Assembly (NCBI GenBank): GCA_937860165.1
Contig: CALMBE010000813.1
Coordinates: 1-6,000 of the forward strand
Direction of reading: 5' to 3'
Origin: an uncultured Planctomycetaceae bacterium
GTDB taxonomy: Bacteria > Planctomycetota > Planctomycetia > Pirellulales > Lacipirellulaceae
Length of the DNA stretch: 6,000 nt
The position numbers and the translations under genes are program-made. Position 1 is the first letter of the stretch. Each line of letters starts with the position of its first letter. Under the pieces are notes generated by a model. That model had not been told where the DNA came from and ran no database searches. It saw only the letters and a list, made by a program, of their open reading frames with translations. This document shows, one piece after another, positions 1-5,992 of the stretch.

Positions 1-27
1 GCATTAGTACCGAAGGCTTGTTTCCCT

Positions 28-55
28 CTGGCTCTCGACTCTCAGCCCTCGACTC
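28..55. repeat. Heptad repeat, GAGTCGA type
   Basis: On the plus strand this is four 7-bp units in register: CTGGCTC, TCGACTC, TCAGCCC, TCGACTC. The second and fourth are identical and the others are degenerate. Read on the minus strand the core is GAGTCGA/GGGCTGA. It lies about 30 bp past the rnhA stop codon, just beyond the GTGGC heptads at 61-82, so two heptad families follow one another. It does not form a strong hairpin, so a terminator role is not supported. Function is unknown. Confidence 0.6.
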
Positions 56-60
56 TTATT

Positions 61-82
61 AGCCACCTGCCACTCGCCACCC
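61..82. repeat. GTGGC heptad repeat directly after rnhA stop
   Basis: On the minus strand, after the rnhA TGA, the sequence reads GTGGCGA, GTGGCAG, GTGGCT, a 7-bp period with a constant GTGGC core. A longer version of the same array sits directly after the priA stop codon at 2684-2712. Both copies end in the same AGGTGGCT. The copies share position relative to the upstream gene as well as sequence, which argues against chance. Confidence 0.65.
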
Positions 83-541
83 TCACAAGTACTTCTGATA
101 CGCGGCGACCGCCAACACGTCGACCCGGTCGTTCTCGGGGTGACCGCTGTGCCCTGCCACGCGGGTGTAACGGACCCGATGCCGGGCGAGCTGCACATCC
201 AGCTCGCGCCACAGGTCTTCATTCTTGACCGGAACGAACTTGGTCCCTTCCTTGCGCCGCCAGCCGTTGGCCTTCCACTTGGGGAGCCATTCGCTGATTC
301 CCTTGCCCACGTACACACTGTCGGTAAACAATTCCACCTGAGCCGGTTGCTTGAGGGTGGCAAGTCCCTGGACGACGGCCGTCAGCTCCATGCGATTATT
401 AGTGGTTTCGCGTTCCCCCCCCGAGCGTTCGAGTTCCTTGTCGGTCGACGGGTGGCGCAAGATAAAAGCCCACCCCCCAGGCCCCGGGTTGCCACTACAT
501 CCGCCATCGGTAAAGAGTTGAACCTGGGGAAGCTCTGCCAT
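83..541 (-). CDS. rnhA: Ribonuclease HI
   Basis: This is a 152-residue ribonuclease HI, close to the usual length of about 155. The family cuts the RNA strand of RNA-DNA hybrids in the cytoplasm, removing R-loops and primer remnants with Mg2+. All active-site residues are visible: D12 in FTDGGCSGNPGPGG, E52 in TTNNRMEL, D74 in LFTDSVYV, H131 in GHSGHPEN and D141 at the end of that block. The basic handle region (about residues 84-105, WLPKWKANGWRRKEG) is also present, as in the Escherichia coli enzyme. The ATG at 541 gives the normal N-terminus; no strong Shine-Dalgarno site precedes it. The gene lies 174 bp downstream of the histidine kinase, in the same direction, and probably has its own transcription start. 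An 8-base G run (minus strand) at 415-422 lies in the loop before E52. The stop codon is followed at once by a heptad repeat. Confidence 0.96.
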   Translation of the reverse strand: MAELPQVQLFTDGGCSGNPGPGGWAFILRHPSTDKELERSGGERETTNNRMELTAVVQGLATLKQPAQVELFTDSVYVGKGISEWLPKWKANGWRRKEGTKFVPVKNEDLWRELDVQLARHRVRYTRVAGHSGHPENDRVDVLAVAAYQKYL

Positions 542-625
542 GTGGTACCGTCCGTGGTGTATTTTTCGGGGTGTAATTAACTAAGGGTGACCGGGAATTG
601 CGGTATCTTATTGCCAGCTATTAGG

Positions 626-654
626 CCGTCATTCCCGCGCGGGCGGGAATGACG
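626..654. repeat. REP-like palindrome flanked by a 6-bp direct repeat
   Basis: CGTCATTCCCGC at 627-638 and GCGGGAATGACG at 643-654 are perfect reverse complements, giving a 12-bp stem with a 4-base GCGG loop. The core has the form ATTCCC-N8-GGGAAT, the layout of small dispersed palindromes such as neisserial dRS3. The same ATTAGG hexamer stands on both sides (620-625 and 655-660), as a target-site duplication would. No T-run follows the stem on either strand, so it is a poor intrinsic terminator, although it could still stop exonucleases at the 3' end of the kinase mRNA. The rest of the 542-715 gap shows nothing I can name. Confidence 0.75.
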
Positions 655-715
655 ATTAGGAGTATTTTCTCGAAGTTTATTCCCGGACACCCTCAATTAT
701 CTGGTAAAAGAAATG

Positions 716-2485
716 CTAATTGTGCGCTGAGGTGGTTGTTTCCAATTTCGGTTTGGCGAATTGGTTCAATTCCGTTGCGAGTACCGAGGAATTCTTAAGA
801 GCCCGATTGAGTTCCCACGGGAGCATTACCGTGAAGACGCTTCCCTTGCCGAGTTCGCTCTCGACCGTGATCTCGCCCCCCAGCAGTCGACACAGTTCAC
901 GCACGATCGACAACCCCAAACCGGAACCCGAATACTCGCGGGTCATGGCCGTGCCCCCCGCGAGGACATTGGTACCCTGGCGAAATTTTTCAAAGATTAT
1001 CGACTGCTCCGACTCGCTGATCCCCACTCCCGTGTCGGCCACAGCCAGTCGCAAATCTCCCTGGGGGTCGCGTTCGACGCTCACCGTGATCCGTCCCCCC
1101 TCGGGTGTGAACTTGATCGCGTTGGAAAGCAAATTGTTGAGAATCTGCTCCACCTTATTGGCGTCCTGCATCATGAGCGGCAAGGCCGGATCGATTTGGC
1201 AAGCCAACTCGATTTTCTTCTTTTCACTTAACGGCCGGGCCATGTCGCACTGGGTTTGCACCAAGGCCCCGATGCTGAAATCGCTCGGGCGGACCTCCAT
1301 TTTGCCACTTTCGATTTTGGCCAGATCGAGAATATCGTTGATCATCTCTAAGAGTTGCCGCCCCGAGCGCTGGATATTGCTGGCATAGCGGCGTTCCTTA
1401 TCTTCGAGTTTGTCCAGCGTCGCCAATAAATCGCTGAATCCGATGATGCTGTTCAGCGGCGTGCGGAGCTCGTGACTCACTGTAGCCAAGAAGTCGCTTT
1501 TGACCTGGTTCATCTCGAATAACTTCATGTTCGCCTCGGCCATTTCGTCGATCTTCACGTCGAGCTCCGAGTTCACTTGCTTGAGTTCATTCTGTTGCCG
1601 CAGGAGTTGCCGCAACATCCGGTTGAAGGCGGCCCCAAGTTGCTCGAATTCGTCGCCGGTGTGAATCACGGCTCGCTGCTCGACATCGCCCGCCCGGACC
1701 GCGTTGCTCACGTCTTCGAGATGGCGGAGGGGTTTGACAATCACATACCGCACGATCGCATAGAGCGCCATCATCGCCAGAAACACCGTGGCGATCGCGG
1801 CCACAATCATCCAGGCAATACTGCTCTGCTGGGCGGCCTTGATGTCGGCCGCATCGGTCTCGATCCGCTCGACGGCCAGCAAGTCGCCCACCTGCAAATC
1901 GGGCCAGTAAACCTTCATCCCAGGTTTACTGTGACAAAAAACACAAGCCTGCAACGCAAACACCGGTTCGTAGTATTGATAGATCCAGCGTTCCTGATTG
2001 TCCGAGGGGGGGGACTCATCCGTGGACAATACGCCCCGGTCGTCTTTGACCAAGACCAGTCGCTGATGCCACTGGGATTCCAGTTGTTCGATGTCTTCAT
2101 CTTCATCGAGCGTTTCGCCCAACTTTCTCCAGCGATCCATCAACTCCCATTCGGTATGATCCTCGGGCTTGCCGATTTTCGCTTCATTTTCGGGTAACAG
2201 CATCTGCGCTTCATACTTGCGCTTCCGCAATAGCTTGGTGGTGTTGATCTCGGTGCGCTTAACAGCGGGGTCCTCTTCGCTATTCTTGTGTAGCTCGATC
2301 AACGTCGCATTGGCGCACGCCTCGCCCATCAACCGGGCCTGCTGCTCGACGATGTCGTTCACCTGCTGCGAGTACCACCAGAAGCTCCCAGCAATCAGCG
2401 GCAACAAGCAGGTGCCAAACAACAAGCGGCACTTCCGCTCGAGGCTCGTTTCACCAATCGCCTTTTTGAATCCGCGATAGCTCAT
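716..2485 (-). CDS. Membrane sensor histidine kinase with haem-c (DUF3365-like) sensor
   Basis: A 589-residue sensor kinase when started at the ATG at 2485. Order of parts: transmembrane helix about 19-38, periplasmic sensor about 39-223, second helix about 224-245, HAMP about 243-296, a coiled stretch to about 326, HisKA with phospho-accepting H338 in ATVSHELRTPLN, then the ATPase domain. The ATPase domain has the N box NNLLSNAIKF (450-459), G1 DTGVGIS (484-490), F box IIFEKFRQ (496-503) and G2 GSGLGLS (520-526). The sensor carries CVFCH (181-185), a c-type haem attachment motif in the place expected for DUF3365/Tll0287-like domains. I infer sensing of redox state or a diatomic gas. An open frame runs back to 2671, but the extra 62 residues look non-coding and precede a signal-anchor-like start; a candidate promoter near 2600 also favours 2485. 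No response regulator is adjacent, so the partner is elsewhere. A polar tail of about 30 residues follows the ATPase domain. Confidence 0.9.
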   Translation of the reverse strand: MSYRGFKKAIGETSLERKCRLLFGTCLLPLIAGSFWWYSQQVNDIVEQQARLMGEACANATLIELHKNSEEDPAVKRTEINTTKLLRKRKYEAQMLLPENEAKIGKPEDHTEWELMDRWRKLGETLDEDEDIEQLESQWHQRLVLVKDDRGVLSTDESPPSDNQERWIYQYYEPVFALQACVFCHSKPGMKVYWPDLQVGDLLAVERIETDAADIKAAQQSSIAWMIVAAIATVFLAMMALYAIVRYVIVKPLRHLEDVSNAVRAGDVEQRAVIHTGDEFEQLGAAFNRMLRQLLRQQNELKQVNSELDVKIDEMAEANMKLFEMNQVKSDFLATVSHELRTPLNSIIGFSDLLATLDKLEDKERRYASNIQRSGRQLLEMINDILDLAKIESGKMEVRPSDFSIGALVQTQCDMARPLSEKKKIELACQIDPALPLMMQDANKVEQILNNLLSNAIKFTPEGGRITVSVERDPQGDLRLAVADTGVGISESEQSIIFEKFRQGTNVLAGGTAMTREYSGSGLGLSIVRELCRLLGGEITVESELGKGSVFTVMLPWELNRALKNSSVLATELNQFAKPKLETTTSAHN

Positions 2486-2524
2486 AGTTGTTAGTGGCTG
2501 GAGAAACTGGCGAGCCGTAAGCAG

Positions 2525-2544
2525 ACCACACAAGTGGGTGTGGT
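2525..2544 (-). promoter_or_regulatory. Small hairpin in the histidine kinase leader
   Basis: ACCACAC (2525-2531) and GTGTGGT (2538-2544) are perfect reverse complements around a 6-base loop. If transcription starts near 2589, this hairpin lies in the 5' leader about 40 nt before the ATG. It may only be an accidental stem; no known riboswitch or leader class is recognised. Confidence 0.3.
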
Positions 2545-2595
2545 GCCCTCGCCCGGAGCTTTCAAGTCTCGGCGCCCGAAAAGCGACACCGCTCC

Positions 2596-2625
2596 ATTCT
2601 AGGTCAACCCCCGGGCCCCGTCCAA
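2596..2625 (-). promoter_or_regulatory. Candidate sigma-70 type promoter for the histidine kinase
   Basis: On the minus strand TAGAAT (2596-2601) differs from the consensus -10 by one base. A poor -35, TTGGAC (2620-2625), lies 18 bp upstream. Transcription would begin near 2589, leaving a leader of about 100 nt before the ATG at 2485. This position excludes translation from the far upstream start at 2671. The -35 half is weak, so the call rests mainly on the -10 box. Confidence 0.4.
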
Positions 2626-2683
2626 GCGCAACCCTGCGAAGCGTTGCATCGCGGCTATATTCTCTATTCAAGTTCTCTTTTCA

Positions 2684-2712
2684 AGCCACCTGCCACACGC
2701 CACTAGCCACGC
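2684..2712. repeat. GTGGC heptad repeat directly after priA stop
   Basis: Minus strand, after the priA TGA: GTGGCTA, GTGGCGT, GTGGCAG, GTGGCT. These are four units at an exact 7-bp period. The array is one unit longer than its relative after rnhA (61-82) and shares the terminal AGGTGGCT. The rest of the 2486-2712 gap holds the candidate kinase promoter and leader hairpin, and otherwise nothing recognisable. Confidence 0.7.
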
Positions 2713-4980
2713 TCACATCATATCCCAGGGGTCGACATCGACGGTTAGAAAGACCCCCTCGGGGTTTTTCCATTTCGTGGTTGCGCCCAGCACGATTTCC
2801 TGCAAAGGCCCGATGGCCGGGGCCTGGAGCTGAATCTGGAAGCGAAACTGCTGTCGCAATCTGGAAATCGCCGCCACGCCAGGCCCGATGATCCGCACCC
2901 CTGCGGCGGCTATCGCGTGTTTCCTCAAGCGCTGCGCGAATTCCTCCGCCACGGCGCGGGCAATTTCTTCCTGCTCTCCGCGGACCACGACCCGAATCAT
3001 CGCCCCCAGCGGAGGATAACCCAGTTCCCGCCGGTCCGCGAGCTCTTGCCGTGCGAACATTTCAAAGTCGTGTCGCGCTGCAGCGCAAATTGCCGGGTGC
3101 TCGGGGCTCAATGTTTGCACCATTACTCGCCCCCCCTTGTCTCCTCGACCCGTGCGGCCCGCCACTTGAGCGACCAACTGAAAGGTGCGCTCCCCCGCGC
3201 GAAAATCCGGTAAGTTCAAAGCCGTGTCGGCATTGATCACGCCGACCAAGGTCACGTTTGGAAAATCGAGCCCCTTGGCAATCATTTGCGTGCCGAGCAA
3301 GATGTCGATCTCGTGGCGACGAAACGCATCGAGCACTTTTTGGTGACTTCCGCGGGTGCGCATGCTGTCGGTATCCATGCGCGTGCAAACGTGTTGGGGA
3401 AATCGCGCCCGCACTTCGGCTTCGAGTTTTTGCGTTCCCATCCCTCCGTAGCGAATTGCCTCGGACTTACACTGTGGGCACTGCGCCGGCGGGGGTTCTT
3501 GGTGATCGCAGTAGTGACACCGCAAGACCGACTCGTGCCGATGAAACGTGAGCGACAATTTGCAGTTTTCGCACTCCACCACCGCCCCACAAGCCGGGCA
3601 CTGGATGTGCGTTGCAAATCCGCGCCGATTTAGCAGCAGAATCACCTGCCCCTCGTCGCGTAACGCTGCCACCATCGCTTGATGCAACGGTCGGCTAATT
3701 GCGCCCCGCCCACCACGCGAAATCGACGGATCTCGCAAGTCAATCGTCGCCACGTCTGGCATGGGGCGATGAGACACTCGACTGGGGAGTTTCAGGCACG
3801 TAAATTCTCCTTCCAAGGTTTTCTGCCACGATTCGAGCGAAGGAGTCGCACTTCCCAGCACCAAGGGAATTCGTTCCGCCAACGCCCGTTGCCATGCGAC
3901 ATCGCGGGCGTGGTAGCGAATCTTGGTGTCCTGTTTGAACGAGGATTCGTGCTCCTCGTCGATCACGATTAACCCCAGATGCGGCGTGGGGGCAAACACT
4001 GCACTCCGCGCACCGACGACCACCTGCACCTCTCCCCGAGAGATGCGCTGCCAGTGCCGGTGGCGTTCTACGGCCGTTTGGTGACTGTGCAGCACGGCCA
4101 CGTTGTCGAATCGCGCGCGAAATCGACGCACGGTCTGTGGCGTGAGACTAATTTCGGGGACCAATACAATCGCCTGTCGCCCGAAGGCTACCACCCGTTC
4201 GATGGCCTGCAAGTACACCTCGGTCTTGCCGCTGCCGGTAACGCCAAACAGCACCATCCCGCGGGCTTCGTTGCTTTCGATCCCCTCGATTATTCCCTCC
4301 AAGGCCCGCTGCTGATCTGCGTTGAGCTCGAGTGGCTGCTCCCGCTCGGCGGTGATCGATTCCAATTCTCCCGAATCGACCCGCTTGGTCCGCGACTCGA
4401 TCAAACCTTGCTTCAATAATTGTTTGATCGGTGCCGCGGTACAGCCGACGGCGGTTGCCAATTGGGCGATCGTCAGCGACCGAGTACTCGCTGCTAAATG
4501 GGCGAAGGCGTGCTCTTGTTGTTTCGAGCGAAATTTTTGTTGGGATAGGGTTTGTCGGATGTCATCGGGAACGTGTAACAGCGCGACCTGTCGCGTCCCC
4601 GCCAATTGCCGGACCCCCGAGGGAACCACCGTTTCGAGTACGTCGCTCCATTTGCAAAGATAATAGTCCGCCATCCACCTCGTAAGCCGCAACATGGCGG
4701 GGGACAGCAAAGACACCCCATCGATCACCTCGACCACCTGCTTAAGGCGAGCCGCATCGATCACTTTGGTCCCCAGCGCAACACAATAGCCGACCACCTT
4801 GCGATTCGCCCGCCCAAAGGGAACCAGCACCCGCCGCCCGGGTTCCAACAGCCGTTCGCTCCGCGCCTCATCGCACAGATATTCCGGCACGAGATAGTCG
4901 TATTCCCCCGTAGCACCTTCGCCCATCACCACCGTCGCCACCAGCCGCTGCGCGACGGCTAGATTGGCGGCGTCAGCCAT
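2713..4980 (-). CDS. priA: Primosomal protein N' (replication restart helicase PriA)
   Basis: PriA is a superfamily 2 3'-5' DNA helicase that recognises stalled forks and starts reloading of the replicative helicase. From the ATG at 4980 the protein has 755 residues, near the family norm of about 730. Visible parts: the N-terminal DNA-binding domain (about 14-110, with YDYLVPEYL and RRVLVPFGRANRKVVGY), a winged-helix region (about 160-200), Walker A GVTGSGKT (246-253) and Walker B DEEH (341-344). A zinc module follows with eight cysteines at 461, 464, 470, 473, 488, 491, 501 and 504. Then come motif V GTQMIAKGLDFPNVT, motif VI QVAGRTGRG and the C-terminal domain starting at about ELGYPPLG. 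The same frame is open to a GTG at 5007. The ATG overlaps the preceding antitoxin frame by 8 nt, which would allow coupled translation; no clear Shine-Dalgarno site is present. The first 13 or so residues resemble the end of a PIN toxin more than a PriA N-terminus (see the junction finding). The catalytic core looks complete. Confidence 0.95.
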   Translation of the reverse strand: MADAANLAVAQRLVATVVMGEGATGEYDYLVPEYLCDEARSERLLEPGRRVLVPFGRANRKVVGYCVALGTKVIDAARLKQVVEVIDGVSLLSPAMLRLTRWMADYYLCKWSDVLETVVPSGVRQLAGTRQVALLHVPDDIRQTLSQQKFRSKQQEHAFAHLAASTRSLTIAQLATAVGCTAAPIKQLLKQGLIESRTKRVDSGELESITAEREQPLELNADQQRALEGIIEGIESNEARGMVLFGVTGSGKTEVYLQAIERVVAFGRQAIVLVPEISLTPQTVRRFRARFDNVAVLHSHQTAVERHRHWQRISRGEVQVVVGARSAVFAPTPHLGLIVIDEEHESSFKQDTKIRYHARDVAWQRALAERIPLVLGSATPSLESWQKTLEGEFTCLKLPSRVSHRPMPDVATIDLRDPSISRGGRGAISRPLHQAMVAALRDEGQVILLLNRRGFATHIQCPACGAVVECENCKLSLTFHRHESVLRCHYCDHQEPPPAQCPQCKSEAIRYGGMGTQKLEAEVRARFPQHVCTRMDTDSMRTRGSHQKVLDAFRRHEIDILLGTQMIAKGLDFPNVTLVGVINADTALNLPDFRAGERTFQLVAQVAGRTGRGDKGGRVMVQTLSPEHPAICAAARHDFEMFARQELADRRELGYPPLGAMIRVVVRGEQEEIARAVAEEFAQRLRKHAIAAAGVRIIGPGVAAISRLRQQFRFQIQLQAPAIGPLQEIVLGATTKWKNPEGVFLTVDVDPWDMM

Positions 4981-5007
4981 GCGCAGCTTCAGGTCGAGGC
5001 GGCGCAC
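4942..5007 (-). pseudogene. PIN-domain toxin C-terminal remnant fused in frame to priA
   Basis: Reading from the GTG at 5007, the frame encodes LDLKLRMADAANLAVAQRL before it becomes typical PriA (VATVV...YDYLVPEYL). The first part resembles the stretch of VapC-type PIN toxins that carries the third conserved acidic residue, of the form LxLRxxDALxLAxAxRLGA. It is placed where a toxin would follow the Phd-like antitoxin at 4973-5176, but the toxin's N-terminal two-thirds are missing. The likely history is deletion of most of a toxin gene, with its tail joined to priA. The similarity covers only about 20 residues, so chance resemblance in a variable PriA N-terminus remains possible. Confidence 0.45.
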
Positions 5008-5176
5008 CGGGGCGAGTGTCGAGATAGGCCTGGGTGACGGCGCGCGCCTGGTCCGTCGTTACCGGCCGCAGTGCCACCACAGGCGCGCCGCGGCGCGTGA
5101 TCACCACGCCTTCGCCCTTGAGCGCGCGATCGATCACCGCCGACCGCTGCTTCTTTGCGTCTGCGATGCTGTACAT
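4973..5176 (-). CDS. Phd/YefM-type antitoxin, probably damaged, toxin lost
   Basis: The 67-residue frame starts MYSIADAKKQRSAVIDRAL and continues through GEGVVITRRGAPVVALRPV. This is the conserved DNA-binding half of Phd/YefM antitoxins: a helix with AK near the start, then G-E-x-V-V-I-T-x-x-G-x-P-V. In the family this half binds the operon's own operator and the C-terminal tail blocks the toxin. Here the tail (about 40-67) is rich in proline and alanine and may be partly a product of the deletion that removed the toxin. No Shine-Dalgarno site serves the ATG at 5176. A very good one (5207-5212) is placed for a GTG at 5199 in another frame, which stops after 21 codons. One missing base near 5177-5180 would join the two. 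The 3' end overlaps the priA ATG by 8 nt. It is either a functional orphan antitoxin or a decaying gene. Confidence 0.6.
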   Translation of the reverse strand: MYSIADAKKQRSAVIDRALKGEGVVITRRGAPVVALRPVTTDQARAVTQAYLDTRPGAPPRPEAAHG

Positions 5177-5196
5177 GTTGGTCGTATCTTGTCGGC

Positions 5197-5212
5197 CACG
5201 CCGTCACTCCTT
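5197..5212 (-). promoter_or_regulatory. Strong ribosome binding site and GTG start in the wrong frame
   Basis: Minus strand AAGGAG (5207-5212) stands 7 nt before a GTG (5197-5199), the best-formed ribosome site I see in the window. The GTG frame reads VADKIRPT and then leaves the antitoxin frame, ending at a TGA. The natural product was probably an antitoxin with about eight extra N-terminal residues before MYSIADAKK. Confidence 0.55.
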
Positions 5213-5290
5213 ACCCAAGGCGGCGTCAAGTTTGTCCAGGATGGTCGGGCCTTGGCCAGGATCGCCGCGGGCCGCGCCGCTGGCGTCCAT
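5204..5290 (-). CDS. Possible very small gene or gene remnant (28 residues)
   Basis: An ATG at 5290 opens a 28-codon frame ending at the TGA 5204-5206. The product ends GPTILDKLDAALGKE, which looks like a real amphipathic protein C-terminus, and the stop lies 4 nt before the GTG at 5199. The frame is open slightly further upstream, overlapping the toxin's end in another frame, until a stop about 40 codons from the end. The start has no good ribosome site. I do not recognise a family. It may be the tail of a gene whose front was deleted, or a chance frame in GC-rich DNA. Confidence 0.3.
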   Translation of the reverse strand: MDASGAARGDPGQGPTILDKLDAALGKE

Positions 5291-5301
5291 TTGGACCGCG
5301 C

Positions 5302-5745
5302 TCAGCTGAACAGCGCATCGATGGAGGCGTCATTGGCGCTGTTGAACGGATTGAGGATCCGCATGCCCTGCAGGAGGCGGCCATCTTGAAGATCCTCCGT
5401 GAGCAGGGCCTTCGCGCCGTTCCGCTCCGCGGCGGCGCAAATGACGGCGTCCCACAATTGAAGACCGTGCGCTGCGGCGAGGTCGCCCGCCGCTTCCATC
5501 ACATCATCCGTTGTCGGCGGGGTCAGAAACGTCGCGCGATAGAGTACAATTTGCTTCAGCGCGCCTGCGAAGGCAGCGGGGGCGCGCCTTTGCACGACGC
5601 GCAGGAATTCGCCAAGTCCCTGAACAGGAATGACGCCATCCCGCGCCGCGCGAAGGATAATGTCGGCGGCGCGTTGGCCTTTCAGGGTATCGGGTTCGAG
5701 CTCGGCATAGACGAGAACATTGCTGTCGAGGGCCACGCGCGCCAT
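5302..5745 (-). CDS. PIN-domain ribonuclease toxin (VapC-like)
   Basis: A 147-residue PIN-domain protein, in the usual 125-150 range. Proteins of this family are Mg2+-dependent ribonucleases that cut tRNA, rRNA or mRNA and are held inactive by the partner antitoxin. The acidic cluster is visible: D7 in ALDSNVLVY, E46 in GLGEFLRVV, D99 in LWDAVICAAA, and E117/D118 in LLTEDLQDG. The ATG at 5745 begins MARVALDSNV, the normal PIN start, although the frame is open further up to 5814 inside the antitoxin gene. It begins 4 nt after the antitoxin stop, so the pair is surely co-transcribed. The protein ends NPFNSANDASIDALFS, typical of the subgroup with NPF after the last strand. All active-site residues are kept, so it is probably functional. 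The RNA target cannot be predicted from sequence. Confidence 0.9.
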   Translation of the reverse strand: MARVALDSNVLVYAELEPDTLKGQRAADIILRAARDGVIPVQGLGEFLRVVQRRAPAAFAGALKQIVLYRATFLTPPTTDDVMEAAGDLAAAHGLQLWDAVICAAAERNGAKALLTEDLQDGRLLQGMRILNPFNSANDASIDALFS

Positions 5746-5749
5746 GGGC

Positions 5750-5992
5750 TCAATCGCCGTACTTGTCGTCTTCGGTGATCTTGCCCACCCGCACGCCCGT
5801 GTCAGGCTTTTCACGCAGGCTCTTGGCCAGCTCTTGATAGGCCGCCTGCCAATCGGCGTCCTGCGCGCGGTCGGCGCCCTGGGGCGCGACTTTGGCGACG
5901 GGCGTGCCGTTCTTAGTAATCACGATGGTCTCACCCTTTTCCGCGGCCGCTATGACCTGAGAAAAGTTCTGATTGGCCTCGCGGACCGACAT
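5750..5992 (-). CDS. Phd/YefM-family antitoxin of the PIN toxin
   Basis: The 80-residue frame begins MSVREANQNFSQVIAAAEKG and continues ETIVITKNGTPVAKVAP, a clear Phd/YefM N-terminal DNA-binding fold. The C-terminal part (about 46-80, with WQAAYQELAKSL and an acidic end) is the expected toxin-binding arm. It lies directly upstream of the PIN toxin with 4 nt between stop and start, the standard antitoxin-first order. By family knowledge the antitoxin, and the complex, repress their own promoter; that promoter would be beyond position 6000. The start is uncertain: the frame continues upstream as (x)TG-CGG-GAA, so an initiation codon with its first base at 6001 would give a protein beginning MREMSVREAN. 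The annotated ATG at 5992 may therefore be internal. Confidence 0.88.
   Translation of the reverse strand: MSVREANQNFSQVIAAAEKGETIVITKNGTPVAKVAPQGADRAQDADWQAAYQELAKSLREKPDTGVRVGKITEDDKYGD

Noticed and set aside
140..580. Plus-strand frame of 146 codons
   Set aside because: It lies opposite rnhA, whose catalytic motifs are all intact on the minus strand, and its product resembles no family.
626..654. Intrinsic terminator for the histidine kinase
   Set aside because: The stem is strong but no T-run follows it on the minus strand or the plus strand, and the flanking direct repeats fit a mobile palindrome better.
1577..2197. Long plus-strand frame of 206 codons opposite the kinase
   Set aside because: It mirrors the codon pattern of a well-supported gene on the other strand and has no recognisable motif.
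2486..2671. N-terminal extension of the histidine kinase to an upstream start at 2671
   Set aside because: The extra 62 residues are arginine- and glycine-rich with no domain, overlap the likely promoter at 2596-2625, and precede a methionine that starts a normal signal-anchor N-terminus.
3120..3600. Plus-strand frames over the priA zinc region
   Set aside because: The minus-strand reading holds eight ordered cysteines and helicase motifs, so the other frames are shadows.
5155..5778. Plus-strand frame of 207 codons across the toxin
   Set aside because: It is antisense to the PIN toxin and antitoxin, arginine-rich, with no domain; long shadow frames are expected in GC-rich DNA.
5746..5814. 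Longer N-terminus for the PIN toxin from 5814
   Set aside because: The added 23 residues overlap the antitoxin gene in another frame and have no PIN character; MARVALDSNV is the typical start.
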